Source: Branchiostoma floridae (Eukaryota; Chordata; Leptocardii; Amphioxiformes; Branchiostomatidae). From it: a stretch of DNA of 64,000 nucleotides. Every line of letters starts with the position of its first letter. The stretch's first letter is position 1. Positions 12,696-24,600 of the stretch are shown one piece after another. The translations under genes were made by a program, and so were the position numbers. Location of the stretch: the NCBI RefSeq assembly GCF_000003815.2, contig NC_049993.1, positions 10,912,623 to 10,976,622 on the forward strand, in the 5' to 3' direction. The notes beneath the pieces are model-generated. The model was not told the origin of the DNA and ran no database searches. It saw only the letters and a program-made list of their open reading frames with translations.

Positions 12696-14950
12696 ACTAG
12701 TCCTCGTGTATCCCATAAGCCACCTTGTTCAGGAGGGTTGAAGAAAACGAAATGTGTAAACTGTGGGGTGATTATTAGTTAATCTTGCTGTTCTATGGAG
12801 TAGTTTAAAGTTCAAATCGTACTGTAAAATGCCAAATACTTCTGACAATCCGTAGAAGAATCTCTGGTCTCACAACCAACATAGAAAATCACACGGTAGT
12901 CACTGAACCCGTTGGAAGAACAGCTAAGACTGACAGGGCCTTCCAGTTAAACTTAAACTTATTTCATTTATCCGTTCATAGCTGTTGTTGTTCGTGTAAG
13001 TTTTTAGTTAGAAATGACTGCAATCTTCTCCAGCCTACCTCAAGTCTTTTGTTTGTACAGAGAAATTTTGATTGTTTGGTTTTCAGTAGGAAACAGTGGC
13101 TTATGGGATACATTGTGACTGGCCCATTGTGCCCTATGGCTGAACCTGTAATCTTATATGTGTGTTCAGCACATGAGTGATGTGATGTTTGATAAAGACT
13201 TGAGTTTATCTTCATATGTAATGACAGAAGCCCAAAGAAAGAGTCTGGATGACGGTACTAGAGTTTGGTTTTAGGTGTGTATGAAATATATGATTAGAGT
13301 CTGAATCTGTAACAGTTGCTGGTTAACAATTCCTCATATAGTACAATCACAGTAACTTACAGTGTTTGTTTATGTCGTGAGATTTTTTGATATTCCATAT
13401 AACAGACACTGAAGTGTTTAAGAATATTTTGGATCTGTGTCCTTCCCTTTATAGTAGTCTTCTCAGTGATTCATTGAAATTATTGTATTCTCATGAACAT
13501 ATCAGTGAAGGAAATTACAAATATGGTTTTAGTACTACTTTTTATAGTCTATCATCCTGAAGAGTGAAGAATGCTCTTGTATTAAAATTATCAAATTGAT
13601 AACATTTGCCCAGAATTGATACTTGCAAAACAGTCCTCATGCCAGCCAACAAGTTCAGTTCAATATACAGTCAGTCACATCAAGGAGATTAAAAAAACAT
13701 GGTCATGGTCATGGTCATCTAAGGATGTTGATTTGAAAGTACTTAATGCCCTTGAGGATCAGTATTTGTGAACATACTGAACTAACAATTATATTTTTCC
13801 TATCACATGAGAGAAGAGTGTTTGTACTTAAACATGAATGTCCCCTATGCACAATTTGTATAAGGCAGGTGTACCTTAATCCTGAAAAAATGTAGCTATA
13901 TTTTGATGGAAAAATTCAGAATATGTTTCAACAAAGTATAAAGTAAGGCCGACTTCTCACAATTTGGATGAACAGTTTGTATCAGAAGTGGTATTTGTGA
14001 ATGGGAATTTAGAGTATTTTTGTAGTTCAGGGTGTTAGTTATTGTTTCTGTATGCTGGTATATGATATTATGTACTGGTAGATGTCTTCATAAATGGGTA
14101 TACCCCCTTTCCCCCATGTGGACTCTGATAAGTGTAGTTATCCATATGCATAGAAAGATGGCTCTAATACTATGATCCAACTCCTATCTGACAAGCGCAG
14201 CTCTGTTCCTCTGATGTATATATTAATAAGCAATCTTGGCTCATATCTGTATATTTAGTAAGTTTGGGATCACAGAAATTCAAAGTATTTATTCTTTGAT
14301 AGTTTGATAGAACTAGTTAGGTAACTAGACCTCTGTTCAGATTAAATGTGGTGAAAACTGTCCAACATAGATGTATTGTGTTATAGGGTATTTTGCCTTG
14401 AAGTTAAAATGTTTAAGCTAGTACTTAACTTTGTGTTTACTTTGTTCACAAAGTGTTTAGCATAAGCAATGAAGTAAACAGCTCTCAGGTGTAGGTCTCT
14501 TCAGGTAGATACTGGTGAAAATATGATGTGGTGGCAAGTGTTCATATTAAGAAAATCCTGTTAGTTAGAAATAGGTCATATTTAAGATTTTATTATAGTT
14601 TCCCATATGAGACATAGCTCAACTATACATGCTGAGTTGCATCTTACACTATGTCCTGTTTTGTCATGAACTTAGATGTACTATGATTAGATCTTCTCTC
14701 AATAACCAGACCATGTTCTTGCCATGTCCACAGAGCGTTTTTTGTCAAGAATTGACAGTTAAGATGAACTGTGTGAAGATAAGCTGCCTTTTCTGTGTTA
14801 TTCTGGTAACTTCATACAAAAGTGGGTCAAATGTATTTCAGAAAGGAGATTTTGTCCACTACATGCATGTATGAAACATGTCTCACTGTACAATCAGTGC
14901 CTGCTTCCTGAAATGCCTTTTCTTAAATAAAAAAAGATAGATGACATTCA
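12696..14950 (+). other. 3' UTR of the CLIP4-like gene with poly(A) signal
   Basis: About 2.2 kb of AT-rich non-coding sequence after the TAG at 12693-12695, ending soon after AATAAA at 14926-14931. A short tandem ggtcat run sits near 13700. No other gene is seen here. The exact cleavage site is inferred. Confidence 0.6.
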
Positions 14951-15425
14951 TGTTGTGGATTTATCTCCGTTGTCTATTGCTGTTATATCACTCTGTGATG
15001 CTGTCAACCACCAAGAGATTTGAAATACATATGATTTTATATGAACCATTTTTGTCATGTTTTTCTTGTGTCAAAATACGATTATCAGTTAAGGGACTCC
15101 GTGGGCAGGAAAAGGAATTGTGTATCACATTTCTACAAAATAAGATCTTGGTAGTTGTCATGGACATAGACAGATTGTCCCTATCAGGTACAGACGATTT
15201 TCACAGATGAATTGGGAGGAGGGGGTGTTTTTTTTAGATTTAAAAACACTGTGTACCATATTTGGGACTGAGCTTTCAGAAAGAAGGGACGGAGTTGCCT
15301 TGTCCGTGTATACATTTTGTATGGCAAAATTAATTCAATCTATAATTACAAAGCCGATGAACAGTCGAGTAAAAGGCCAAAGTTGTTCCATAAAACGAAT
15401 AAGGTTTCTTTGAACGTTTATTCAT
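14951..15425. other. Intergenic, nothing supported
   Basis: Lies downstream of the CLIP4 poly(A) signal. Two short open frames are present but have no family resemblance, no splice context and ordinary AT-rich composition. I see no feature. Confidence 0.5.
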
Positions 15426-15429
15426 GAGA

Positions 15430-18220
15430 TTGAGAAGCTCAGATCGGCCGGTGTCTCCAAGCAGATGTTGGGTGAAAGATCGTAATGTTTTCTGAGTAAC
15501 TGATGGGCTTCTCTGACAGCCCTTGTCCCATACAAGCAGATGAACAGTTTAGTAAAGGATCAATTTTAAGGAAAAACGTCCACATACATCCTTGACCCAC
15601 TCATTACGTGAAATATATGACATGTACATGAATATAGGTGGCGCTTCAATGGGAGGACATAGCGTTACATGGGCTCCTCGGGCAGGCCCTAAAATTTAGT
15701 CTTTCTATGCTAAGTAGTGTCTTAAAGGTCATTATAGATGTATGTAAAAATGTCTTGACTACGTTGGGCGAGTTTTCACGGTCTTAAGCCTAACCTCTCG
15801 TGTGCATTGACATTTTGCAAGTCGGAACTACATACCCTAATAGAGCCCAATCTGCAGTACCACTCTCGACCGTCTCTTGAAAAGTGGCTAAAACGACCGC
15901 CAAATTGCCAAATTCCCTGCTTTTCGGGAATGGGGAAATCGTGAGAGGCTCTTAAAGGGGTTTGAACTTTTTCGGCATACTTGACTTTATGTTCGAAAAT
16001 ACGACCATTTGAAATTAAGAATACAATATTCAAGAGATTTCACAAATAAAACTATGGGATAAGAGGTCATAAATGACGTGTTTCCTTCACCGTTAGACGT
16101 AGTCGGGCGCACATGTCTACACTGACGTTCTGAAGAATACACATCCAAATTGCACTTTGTACTTTATGAGAGAAGTAGACGGTGAATAAATGCAACGGGA
16201 GACTAATCCTGACTGTTTATTGATCAGTAAATTCAATTTTTCTTTCAAACTACTGAAGGCATTTAGATTACTTGTGGAGAATTTGGCGTACTGCTAATAG
16301 ACACAAGCTCTCATCAAAATAGCGTCAGATGTATTTCATGTCAGACACATTTATGCATAATATGGCATATTGGTGTAGTTATGTGTAATTTGTTGGATGT
16401 TCCTATTAGCAAGTATATTTCTTTTGTTGTGGTATGAAATAAACCACAAGTAAAACTCTCGGAGTCCTACTTAATGGCAAAGTCATAACCAATGTTTACA
16501 ACATTTCCTACAAAAATGTCTTACATTTATTCAAACTTAACCTGGCAAGCAATTGCAAGGGTTTTAGAAAGTTTGGAGAAAGATTCTGTTAAGATGATAT
16601 ATAAATGAGTTACTTACATATCATTATTATCCGTCCGAACAGGAAATCACTTCCACCGTTTACAGTTACGGTTTTCTTGTCTATGTTGTTGAAATTGTCG
16701 AGAATAGTATACTTGTATATTTTACTAGCTTAGAACACAAAGTTCGGAATGTAGTCAAATGTACGTTGCAATTATGAATGTAGTCGTCTTATCCAACTAG
16801 CACTACGTTACAGTAATATTTTACTAGCAATACTGTTTACTAGGGAAACACAACTTGTAGATTTTATTCATGACTTTGTTATGATGAAGGACACAAAGAG
16901 TTTTCCTTGTGGTTTTCCTTGGGGTTTATCACACTTTGTTATATCAGCAGCTAATTGATTACACAAAACTCCTCCAATATATTATAATATGCATAAATGT
17001 GTCTGACCTATATATATGACGTTATTAGATAAAAGCTGGCATCTATAAGTAGAAAGTAGAAGGAGAAAATTATCGTGGATGAATTATGATAATGACCCGT
17101 TGTATTTGCTTTGTTGTATTTGCTACCGGTTTCTGTCACAAAATATGGCACTATCTTATCCATCATTTGATGCTTCAAAACCAGTTTGTAGCAGTTAGCT
17201 GCAGGCAAAACTTGTGAATATGAAAATATGAAAAGAATCTACATGTAGGTATATCTCCTACCATGTCAAATTTTTAAGTTAGAGATACCTTCATTCTGTG
17301 CTCCTGCTTTGGCAAAAATTCTACAAAATATTTTCAAACCATTTGATCCACCTTGGCAAATTCAGTAGCAAAGAAAATAAAGCCCATTACTTGATACATG
17401 ACATCCTCTGGACAATATAATAAGAACTGACGATAACGCATAATGGTTTCATAAGTCAGAATCGACCATTGGATGGATGTGGTAGCCATTCAGAACGTGA
17501 CAGATTACACTCGACCACTGGCAAATCTATTGGTAAATTGTAAAGTAAACATGTCATTTATGACCTAATATCCCACTGTTCCACTTGTAAATGTTCTTAA
17601 ATATTGTCCTTTTTAATTTTGAATGGTCACAATTTCAAATAAAGCTAAAAGATTACAAACCCTTTGTGAGCCTTTCACTATTTCCCCATTCCCGAAAAGA
17701 CGGAAATTTTGCAATTTGGAGGTCGTTGAAACCACTTTTCAGGGGACGGCCGGGAACGGTACTGCAGGTTGGACTCTATTGGGGTATGTAGCCCCAACTT
17801 GTAGAATTTTAAAATATGAGGGGATTAGGTGTTAAGTCGGTAAAAACCCTTTCTACTATGGTTAGACATATCTACGTACATCTGCAATGATCTTTGAGAC
17901 ACTAACGTTAGTTGACATTAAAGAATGGATTTTTAGGTATCGCGTGAAGAGCCTAGTAACACCATGTCCGTCCATTGAAGCGCCTCCTACAATCATGTCT
18001 ACATCGTGTTTTGAGCATGAATTAAGATAATTAAGGATATATTTGGACATCGTCGTTTGTTTTCAACATCTTTGCCTTTTACTCAGCTGTCCATCAGCTT
18101 ATATAGGGTAAGGGATTGTCAGAAAGCCCGGACGTCACTCAGAAAACGTTACGATCTTTCGCCCCAACATCTACTTGGAGGTCAGGGAGCTGTGCTATTT
18201 GAGACCAGATTTGAGACATT
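15430..18220. mobile_element. 2.8 kb imperfect inverted-repeat (fold-back) element
   Basis: The left arm (about 15430-16085) and right arm (about 17550-18220) are diverged reverse complements along their whole length. Matches include tttccccattcccgaaaag (right arm) against cttttcgggaatggggaaa (left), ggtactgcag against ctgcagtacc, and cattgaagcgcc against ggcgcttcaatg. Cttacgatctttc-type blocks and gtcatttatgacc against ggtcataaatgac also pair. The centre (16086-17549) is AT-rich and without an ORF. This is the structure of a fold-back transposon or a non-autonomous DNA transposon with long terminal inverted repeats. Confidence 0.75.
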
Positions 18221-18484
18221 TCGCGGAAACTGTAAAATAGTAATGTATTATGAATAACAGTTAACGTTATTACAAATGTAAGCCCCCTTGTTGACTCCAA
18301 TCCTAGTCCGTGCTTTCATAATGATAACCGAAAAACTCCCAGCATTTAACTCTCTGCGGTACAAGGACGCCACTCTTGCTCAGCGGAATAAAGTAGAAGT
18401 GCAGCTAAGCCTGTCAAAGTTGCAGAATATAGTATTGCGCTTGACTGACATCGACGAAGCTACTCCGACACTCTAATCTGACTG

Positions 18485-19460
18485 ATTATACCACCACACA
18501 CTACACTTCAAGCCTCTCTGGCTTTAGAGTTTACAAATGGTATACAAATAGCGGGAATTATACAGAAAGAAGGTAAATACATTTAACATTTCGGTCGCAC
18601 TATTTCTTTACCGCGTATAAAAGCTGCGTTGTGCGGTCCGGAGATAATATTGACTCTGATTGGTCGTATGAATGTACATTCAGATAATACTATTGATATA
18701 TCACTGCACATCAAACTTTGCTGATTGGTCAACTAGAATTAACTGACCAATCGATATGCAGGTATTATTACACTGTAGTAAATTCACAATACGATCTAAA
18801 AGCCAACTTATTATACCGGCACATAGTAAAGTTCAAGCCTCACTGGCATTCAAGTTAAAATATTTACAAATAGTGTACAAATGGCAATCAATATACAGCA
18901 AGAAGGTGAATGATTTGAAGATTTCGGTCGCACTATTTTTTACCGCGTATAAAAGCTGTGTTGTGCGGTCTGAATGTGATCTTGACACTGATTGGTCGTG
19001 TGAATGTACGTTCAGAAAATACTATTAACATAACTGCACATCAAAGTTTGTTGCATGCTGATTGGTCGCCTAGAATTAATTGACCAATCGATATGCAGGT
19101 ACTATTACACTGTAGTAAATTCACAATACGATCTAAAAGCCGACCTATTATACCGCCACACAGTAAAGTTCAAGCCTCACTGGCTTTCACGTTAAAATGT
19201 TCACAAATGGTGTACAAATGTCGGTAAATATACAACAAGAAGGTGAATAATTTGAAGATTTCGGTCGCACTATTTTTTTTACCGTGGATAAAAATGTGTT
19301 GTGCGGTCTGAATGAGACATTGACGCTGGTTGGTTGTATCAAATTACATTCGGATAATACTATTGATATTACTGCACATCGAAAATACTATATGCTGATT
19401 GGTTAACTAAAATGAATTGACCAATCAATGGCCAAATAGTATTACAAGCTACTCAATTTG
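18485..19460. repeat. Tandem array of three diverged units of about 330 bp with TATA and CCAAT-like boxes
   Basis: Unit starts marked by attataccNNcaca occur at 18485, 18810 and 19147 (periods 325 and 337). Every unit carries ttcggtcgcactatt, then an ACCGCGTATAAAAGC-type box (degraded in unit 3), then gattggtc and gaccaatc CCAAT-type motifs. The array directly follows the fold-back element and may be part of it. No ORF or RNA gene is recognised. Confidence 0.8.
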
Positions 19461-21140
19461 CAGCATTTATTTCATCCACTGCTAGGGGTCGCTCTTAAAT
19501 AATCAATGCAAAATCCCATTCGCAACATTAGACTACTGTCGTTCTTTCTTAATTCGCTTAGTGGCGCCCTTGACACGCAGAGAGAAGTCGCCAGTTGCCC
19601 GGATTGTTACCAATGACTATTTTGTTGTTGAGCGAAAAGAATTAGGTATTAACGTTACCACATTAACGGTAATTTTGATGGAAAAGGCAAATTACAGTCT
19701 TCTTATATACCGGGATTATATCAACCTTGAAAAAGATGTCCATTTTCTTACTGGTGTCATATTTAACTACTTAAAATCGCCCTGATATCCCATTAGTGTT
19801 GATCCCACACTTATTTAAAGATATAACGTAACGTTACATGTGTAATTTGTTACAGGTAGACAACTACTAGTAACAAATATTACCTGTGCTGCAGTATAAT
19901 CTTACACAAAGTTAAGAAACAGACTGAACAATCTGTATTTCTTTTTAATTACAGTACTTCAATGAATGTACAGGAGATACATATTCATATATATATTTAC
20001 ATTGGTCTGTACAATAGAAACTTAACAGTAAATACAACAAACTCTTTTTTGACATCAACTTGAACTTAAATCAACTGCATCATCTTGGATTACCAAACTT
20101 AAGGCAAACTTAAGCAGGTTATAGAAAAAAGTCATGTTTCCATATCTTTATTTAACGCATCATAAACTGCATATTACACTCGCTACTCTAAAGTCCCGGT
20201 AGAAATCAGATGGTACCCAGGCTACTGCATATCAGACACAGCTACCAAAGAGGTTTCCGCAAAGTGCCAACTAAAGGTAATAACAAGTATCGCATGTTCA
20301 CTACAATTGCAATCCTGTTAAAAAAAACAGTACAGTAACACAATTATGTAATAGATAAATCATTTGCAATTTGAGTGTTCTAGAAGCCACAACTATTTTT
20401 CTGGTTTACTGATCACCTGGTGTCTCTCATTTTAAACAAGAAAACTGCTTCTCTTACTATAGGCAGGGAAAATGTTATCCATCCGAATGCCTCAAGCATT
20501 CTTACAAAAGCTGAGATTCTTCCAAGGGTGTTGACTTAATTTTTATTGCAAAGAGATCTACCAACACTTTGGGTGTCAAATCATTTTTTACAATTAAACC
20601 CAATTGTATGGCACCAAAAGCAAACTTTTCCATTTTTTTTATCAAAATCTAAAACCAACTCTAATCCTCTATCTTGTAACAACGTTTGATTGTTCCCAAC
20701 ATTGTCTTTCCTATATATACAATAGTTTGCCTTTAAACATTCATTTCATACTTGCACTTTCAAAAGAAAGTTCCACTTGCTCCTCTTGTACCAGCATTTT
20801 ATCTACATGTTTAGATTTACATCAACTCAATTGAAAGGATTACAAAAGTTCACATGTTGAGCAACAAAGGTTTGTCTCTACCTCTGGACTGATTGAGAAA
20901 ACTCTTGAATCAAGAAAGATGTATCATAATATTACAGTGTGAACATTGCAAATTGCTGTTATAATATTACAGTGTTCCGATGCCTCTGAGCAACATTTGC
21001 AAAGCCGACAAAAATCATGTTACTTAATGCCATTCTCAGTAAAATGAAAAATGGAAAATAAGTTGGGAGCAATAACACAGTGTCCTTTTGTAAAATGAGG
21101 GCCTGTAACTGTGCTACATGTACACATACTGTACAAAAGG
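19461..21140. other. Intergenic between the convergent CLIP4-like and MuSK-type genes
   Basis: AT-rich sequence with only short chance frames. Candidate alternative poly(A) signals for the minus-strand gene (tttatt on plus) occur near 20542. Nothing else is supported. Confidence 0.45.
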
Positions 21141-21161
21141 TACATGTATGCCTTTGTGCTG

Positions 21162-21167
21162 TTTATT
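21162..21167 (-). terminator. Candidate poly(A) signal of the MuSK-type gene
   Basis: AATAAA on the minus strand, about 470 bases after the kinase stop codon. This is the first canonical hexamer downstream; another lies at 20542-20547. Confidence 0.45.
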
Positions 21168-21634
21168 ATAATCTTCGCCATACAAATACTTGTAGCTTTC
21201 TTATCTGTATCTTCATCAATAGCAGGAGTTCATTATGAACATGATTTTCATTTTATCTTGTTCCCTTTGTTTTTTTGTTTTTGTTTTTCTAGTCCAACTG
21301 GCAAGATTCCTGCTCCAAGACTTTTTCAAAGCATCATTTCAGATCAGTTCAGTTCAGAATCTTAGACAATCAAATATAAAGAAATACATGAACATCTCAA
21401 GTATACAAGTTCTAGATAATCCCTCCACTCCTGTTTGTACAATTTGATTGCTATAAATGTAGTACCTGCAGGACATTGTACAAAACAGTCATTATGATTA
21501 TGCAACAAGAGAAAGTTGCTATACATGGTAGTGACATCACTACACTTTCTCTCTTATTCCGTTCTTATTATCAGTTTGCTCCTGGTTTGTCCAAATATTG
21601 GATATACATATACTGGCTTAGCAAAGGGAAATCT

Positions 21635-24600
21635 TCACGTGACGTTGGTCACCATGGTAGCTCTGTTGACGTACTCGTCGAAGATTGTGCACAGCGCCTT
21701 GTAGATTGTAGCGAAGGAGGGCCGGTTGGACGGAACCTTGGACCAACATCTCCTCATCAACTGGTAGACCTCGTGCGGGCAGGTGTCAGGCTGCGATAGG
21801 ACGTTCCCGTCACGGACGTATCTGTGGTGACGGGAGGTCATAAAATAAGTCTGGAGGGTCACGTGTGTAATAGGTTCAACGGGGAACAACCATGTACTGC
21901 AGTGTAATAAGTTCAACAGGGTACAACCAACTATTCAACGTAGCGTAATAAGGTCAACATGTATTGTAGGGCAATACACGAAGTTCAAGGGAGTACAACT
22001 ATGCATGGTAGTGTAATAAGTTCAACAAGTTATAACCATGAAGTGTACTGTAATAAGTTCAAAAGGGTACAACCATGCACCACAGCATGAAAAATTCAGC
22101 AGTGGGTACACTAGTGCATTGTAAGCAGCAAGACCCCTGAAGTCAAAATTGACTGTAATAGGCATTATAAATACACAAAAAAATTATTAAGAAATGTAAA
22201 CAGATAGTGGACCGCACCTGATGACCTCCTCATGTGTCATGCCATAGTAGGGCTGCAGAGCGAAGGAGTAGATCTCCCACAGTACCACCCCGTACGCCCA
22301 CACGTCTGACTCAGTCGTGTACTTGTTGTACAGTATAGACTCTGGCGGCATCCATCTGATCGGCACCGCGTCATTTTCATCTGCCTTGTAGTAATCCGAG
22401 GAATACATCTGCCGTGCCAGTCCGAAGTCTGCGATTTTTACCGTTAATCCTTCGCCGACCAAGCAGTTCCGCGTGGCGAGATCCCGATGTACGAAGTTCT
22501 TCCTCTCCAGGTATTTCATCCCGGAGGCGATCTGTTTGGCAACGTGAAGCTGATCGATGTTGTCCAGTTTCGGCAGGGTGGCCGTAGTCCTGCCCTCCCG
22601 CCGGATCAAGTACTGGCTGGAGCTGGACAGGCGCAGAAACTCGTTCAGGTCTCCGTGACCCATGTACTCGAACAACAGGCACAGTGGCCTGCCGACCGCG
22701 CACACGCCCAGCAGTTTCACAATGTTGGGGTGATCGAACTCCGACATGAGCAGAGCCTCGTGCTCAAAGTCGCGCTGCATGTCTAAGCTGGCCTCGTCCT
22801 TCAGCATTTTCACCGCGACCATGATGTGGTCCTCCCCGGGCACGATTCCCGGAGCTTTGGCCTGCGAGAAATGATAGTTCTTGTTCAGACACTTGGCCTG
22901 CGAGAGATTACAGGGTTAAAAGGGTTAAACTAAAAGAATCATCATGCACAACATTCAAGAAGATCACTTGAGGTTACTGTTAGAATTGGAAAAACTGACA
23001 ATTTCTTCTGTATTCTGTCATCTGGCAATACATAAGTTGAGAGTTTTTCCATTCTTTTAATTTCATCTACACCTACATCTACTAAACTAAAACTCAAAGC
23101 CAAGGACAGATATACCACAAATCAAACAGACAGTAACGTTAATGGTAATGATACAGACCTGGAACACCCTGCCAAACGCGCCCTCCCCCAGGTCACGTAT
23201 GAAGACGATGTCGTTCCTGGGATACTCCAGTTTCTCCAGTTTGGGGTTCATGAGGGTGGGGGCCGAGCGGTGGTACATGGGGTTTGCTGGCAGCTTGTCC
23301 AGCATCAACTCATCAGGGAGGGGAGGGGGGGACGGTCCACTGAAGGGGGAGAAGGTTCAAACAGCGATTAGTCATCATACACAGGAGTGAAGAAAGGACT
23401 GACTCTAATCAGGCTTCTCTGACTTGTGGAAAAATATTTTTATAGTTTTTCAGATCAAAAACTCAAGGCAACTTGCAAAATAGTAGGACTTTTGCCTGGT
23501 AATGTGTCCTTTGTCCCGTCCTGTTCTTTCACATTTTGCTGTTTTGGGTCCCTCCAATTGATTTCATCACGGCAGAGACATCCTTTTTTTTTACAAAATA
23601 AAACTGGGGATATGGTAAGAATAGCTGTGCTTTCATTTTATGCTGTTTGAATCATCCAAAAGAAAAGGTGAAAGTAGAATAATTATTCATGTATACATGA
23701 AATACAGCATCATGAACAAAAGTACTCTCAATGACATTCCATATCAAGCATATAAAAGAAAAATGGCTTAGCAGATAAACAAACCAAGATGCTCAGCTGG
23801 TAACATATAACCTGGAGTGTTAGAAAGACGCCCAAAGTTTGTATACACAAAGTGGTCAGCCTCCAAATAAAAACTCAAAGCCAAGGCCAGATATATAGAC
23901 AATCTGTCAAGAAAAGAAATTCAGACTGAACATGCAGAAAACCACTAAGAAAATCATACTGAAAACCTAGTACAATCAAACCCACACCTGAGTAACAAAC
24001 TTCAAACAAAGATTTTGGTTAGTGGAATGAAGAACAAAAGAGCAACTAAATGGAAGTTGGTGGCAGTTAAACAAAGACATGCATGAAACAAAGTGGTTAT
24101 CAAGTGAAACACAGCACAGCAGACATCCTCCCACAAGAGGAAAACAGAAGAGCTAGAACAGACCGTATAGAATTGAAGGTGTTACATGGAGGAAGGCCAA
24201 CACCCCTATAGTATAAGGAGCAACAAAAAGCCATGAAGATGTGAACACAGCGCCTCATTTGATAATGAAATGAAACAACACTGTGCAAACTCTGTGTTTA
24301 ATGTCTCTCATTTCATTATTATAGCTGCTCATAATCAAACCATCTAAAGACATCACTTAGAGACAGTTACAGTTTTCTTGCCATACAGCAACTTTTTGTA
24401 ACTTACGAAATAAAAATGTGATGGCTGGAAAACAGAACCTTTTACCGAATTCAAGTGCAAAGTGGGATATTCAGATTTTACAGAATGATGTAGAAGTGAG
24501 GAACAAAAAAGCAGGAGAAGTGGAAAGAGGACGGTACTGTACCCTCCGTTACTGGTGGCAAACTTGGGAACAGGGGATTCCGAAGCTGCCTTTTCCGCCT

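Noticed and set aside
14941..15210. Plus-strand 89-codon hydrophobic frame
   Set aside because: Lies after the CLIP4 poly(A) signal in AT-rich DNA with no promoter, splice or family support.
22377..22786. Overlapping frames on both strands of the kinase exon
   Set aside because: Shadows of the GC-rich kinase-coding frame.
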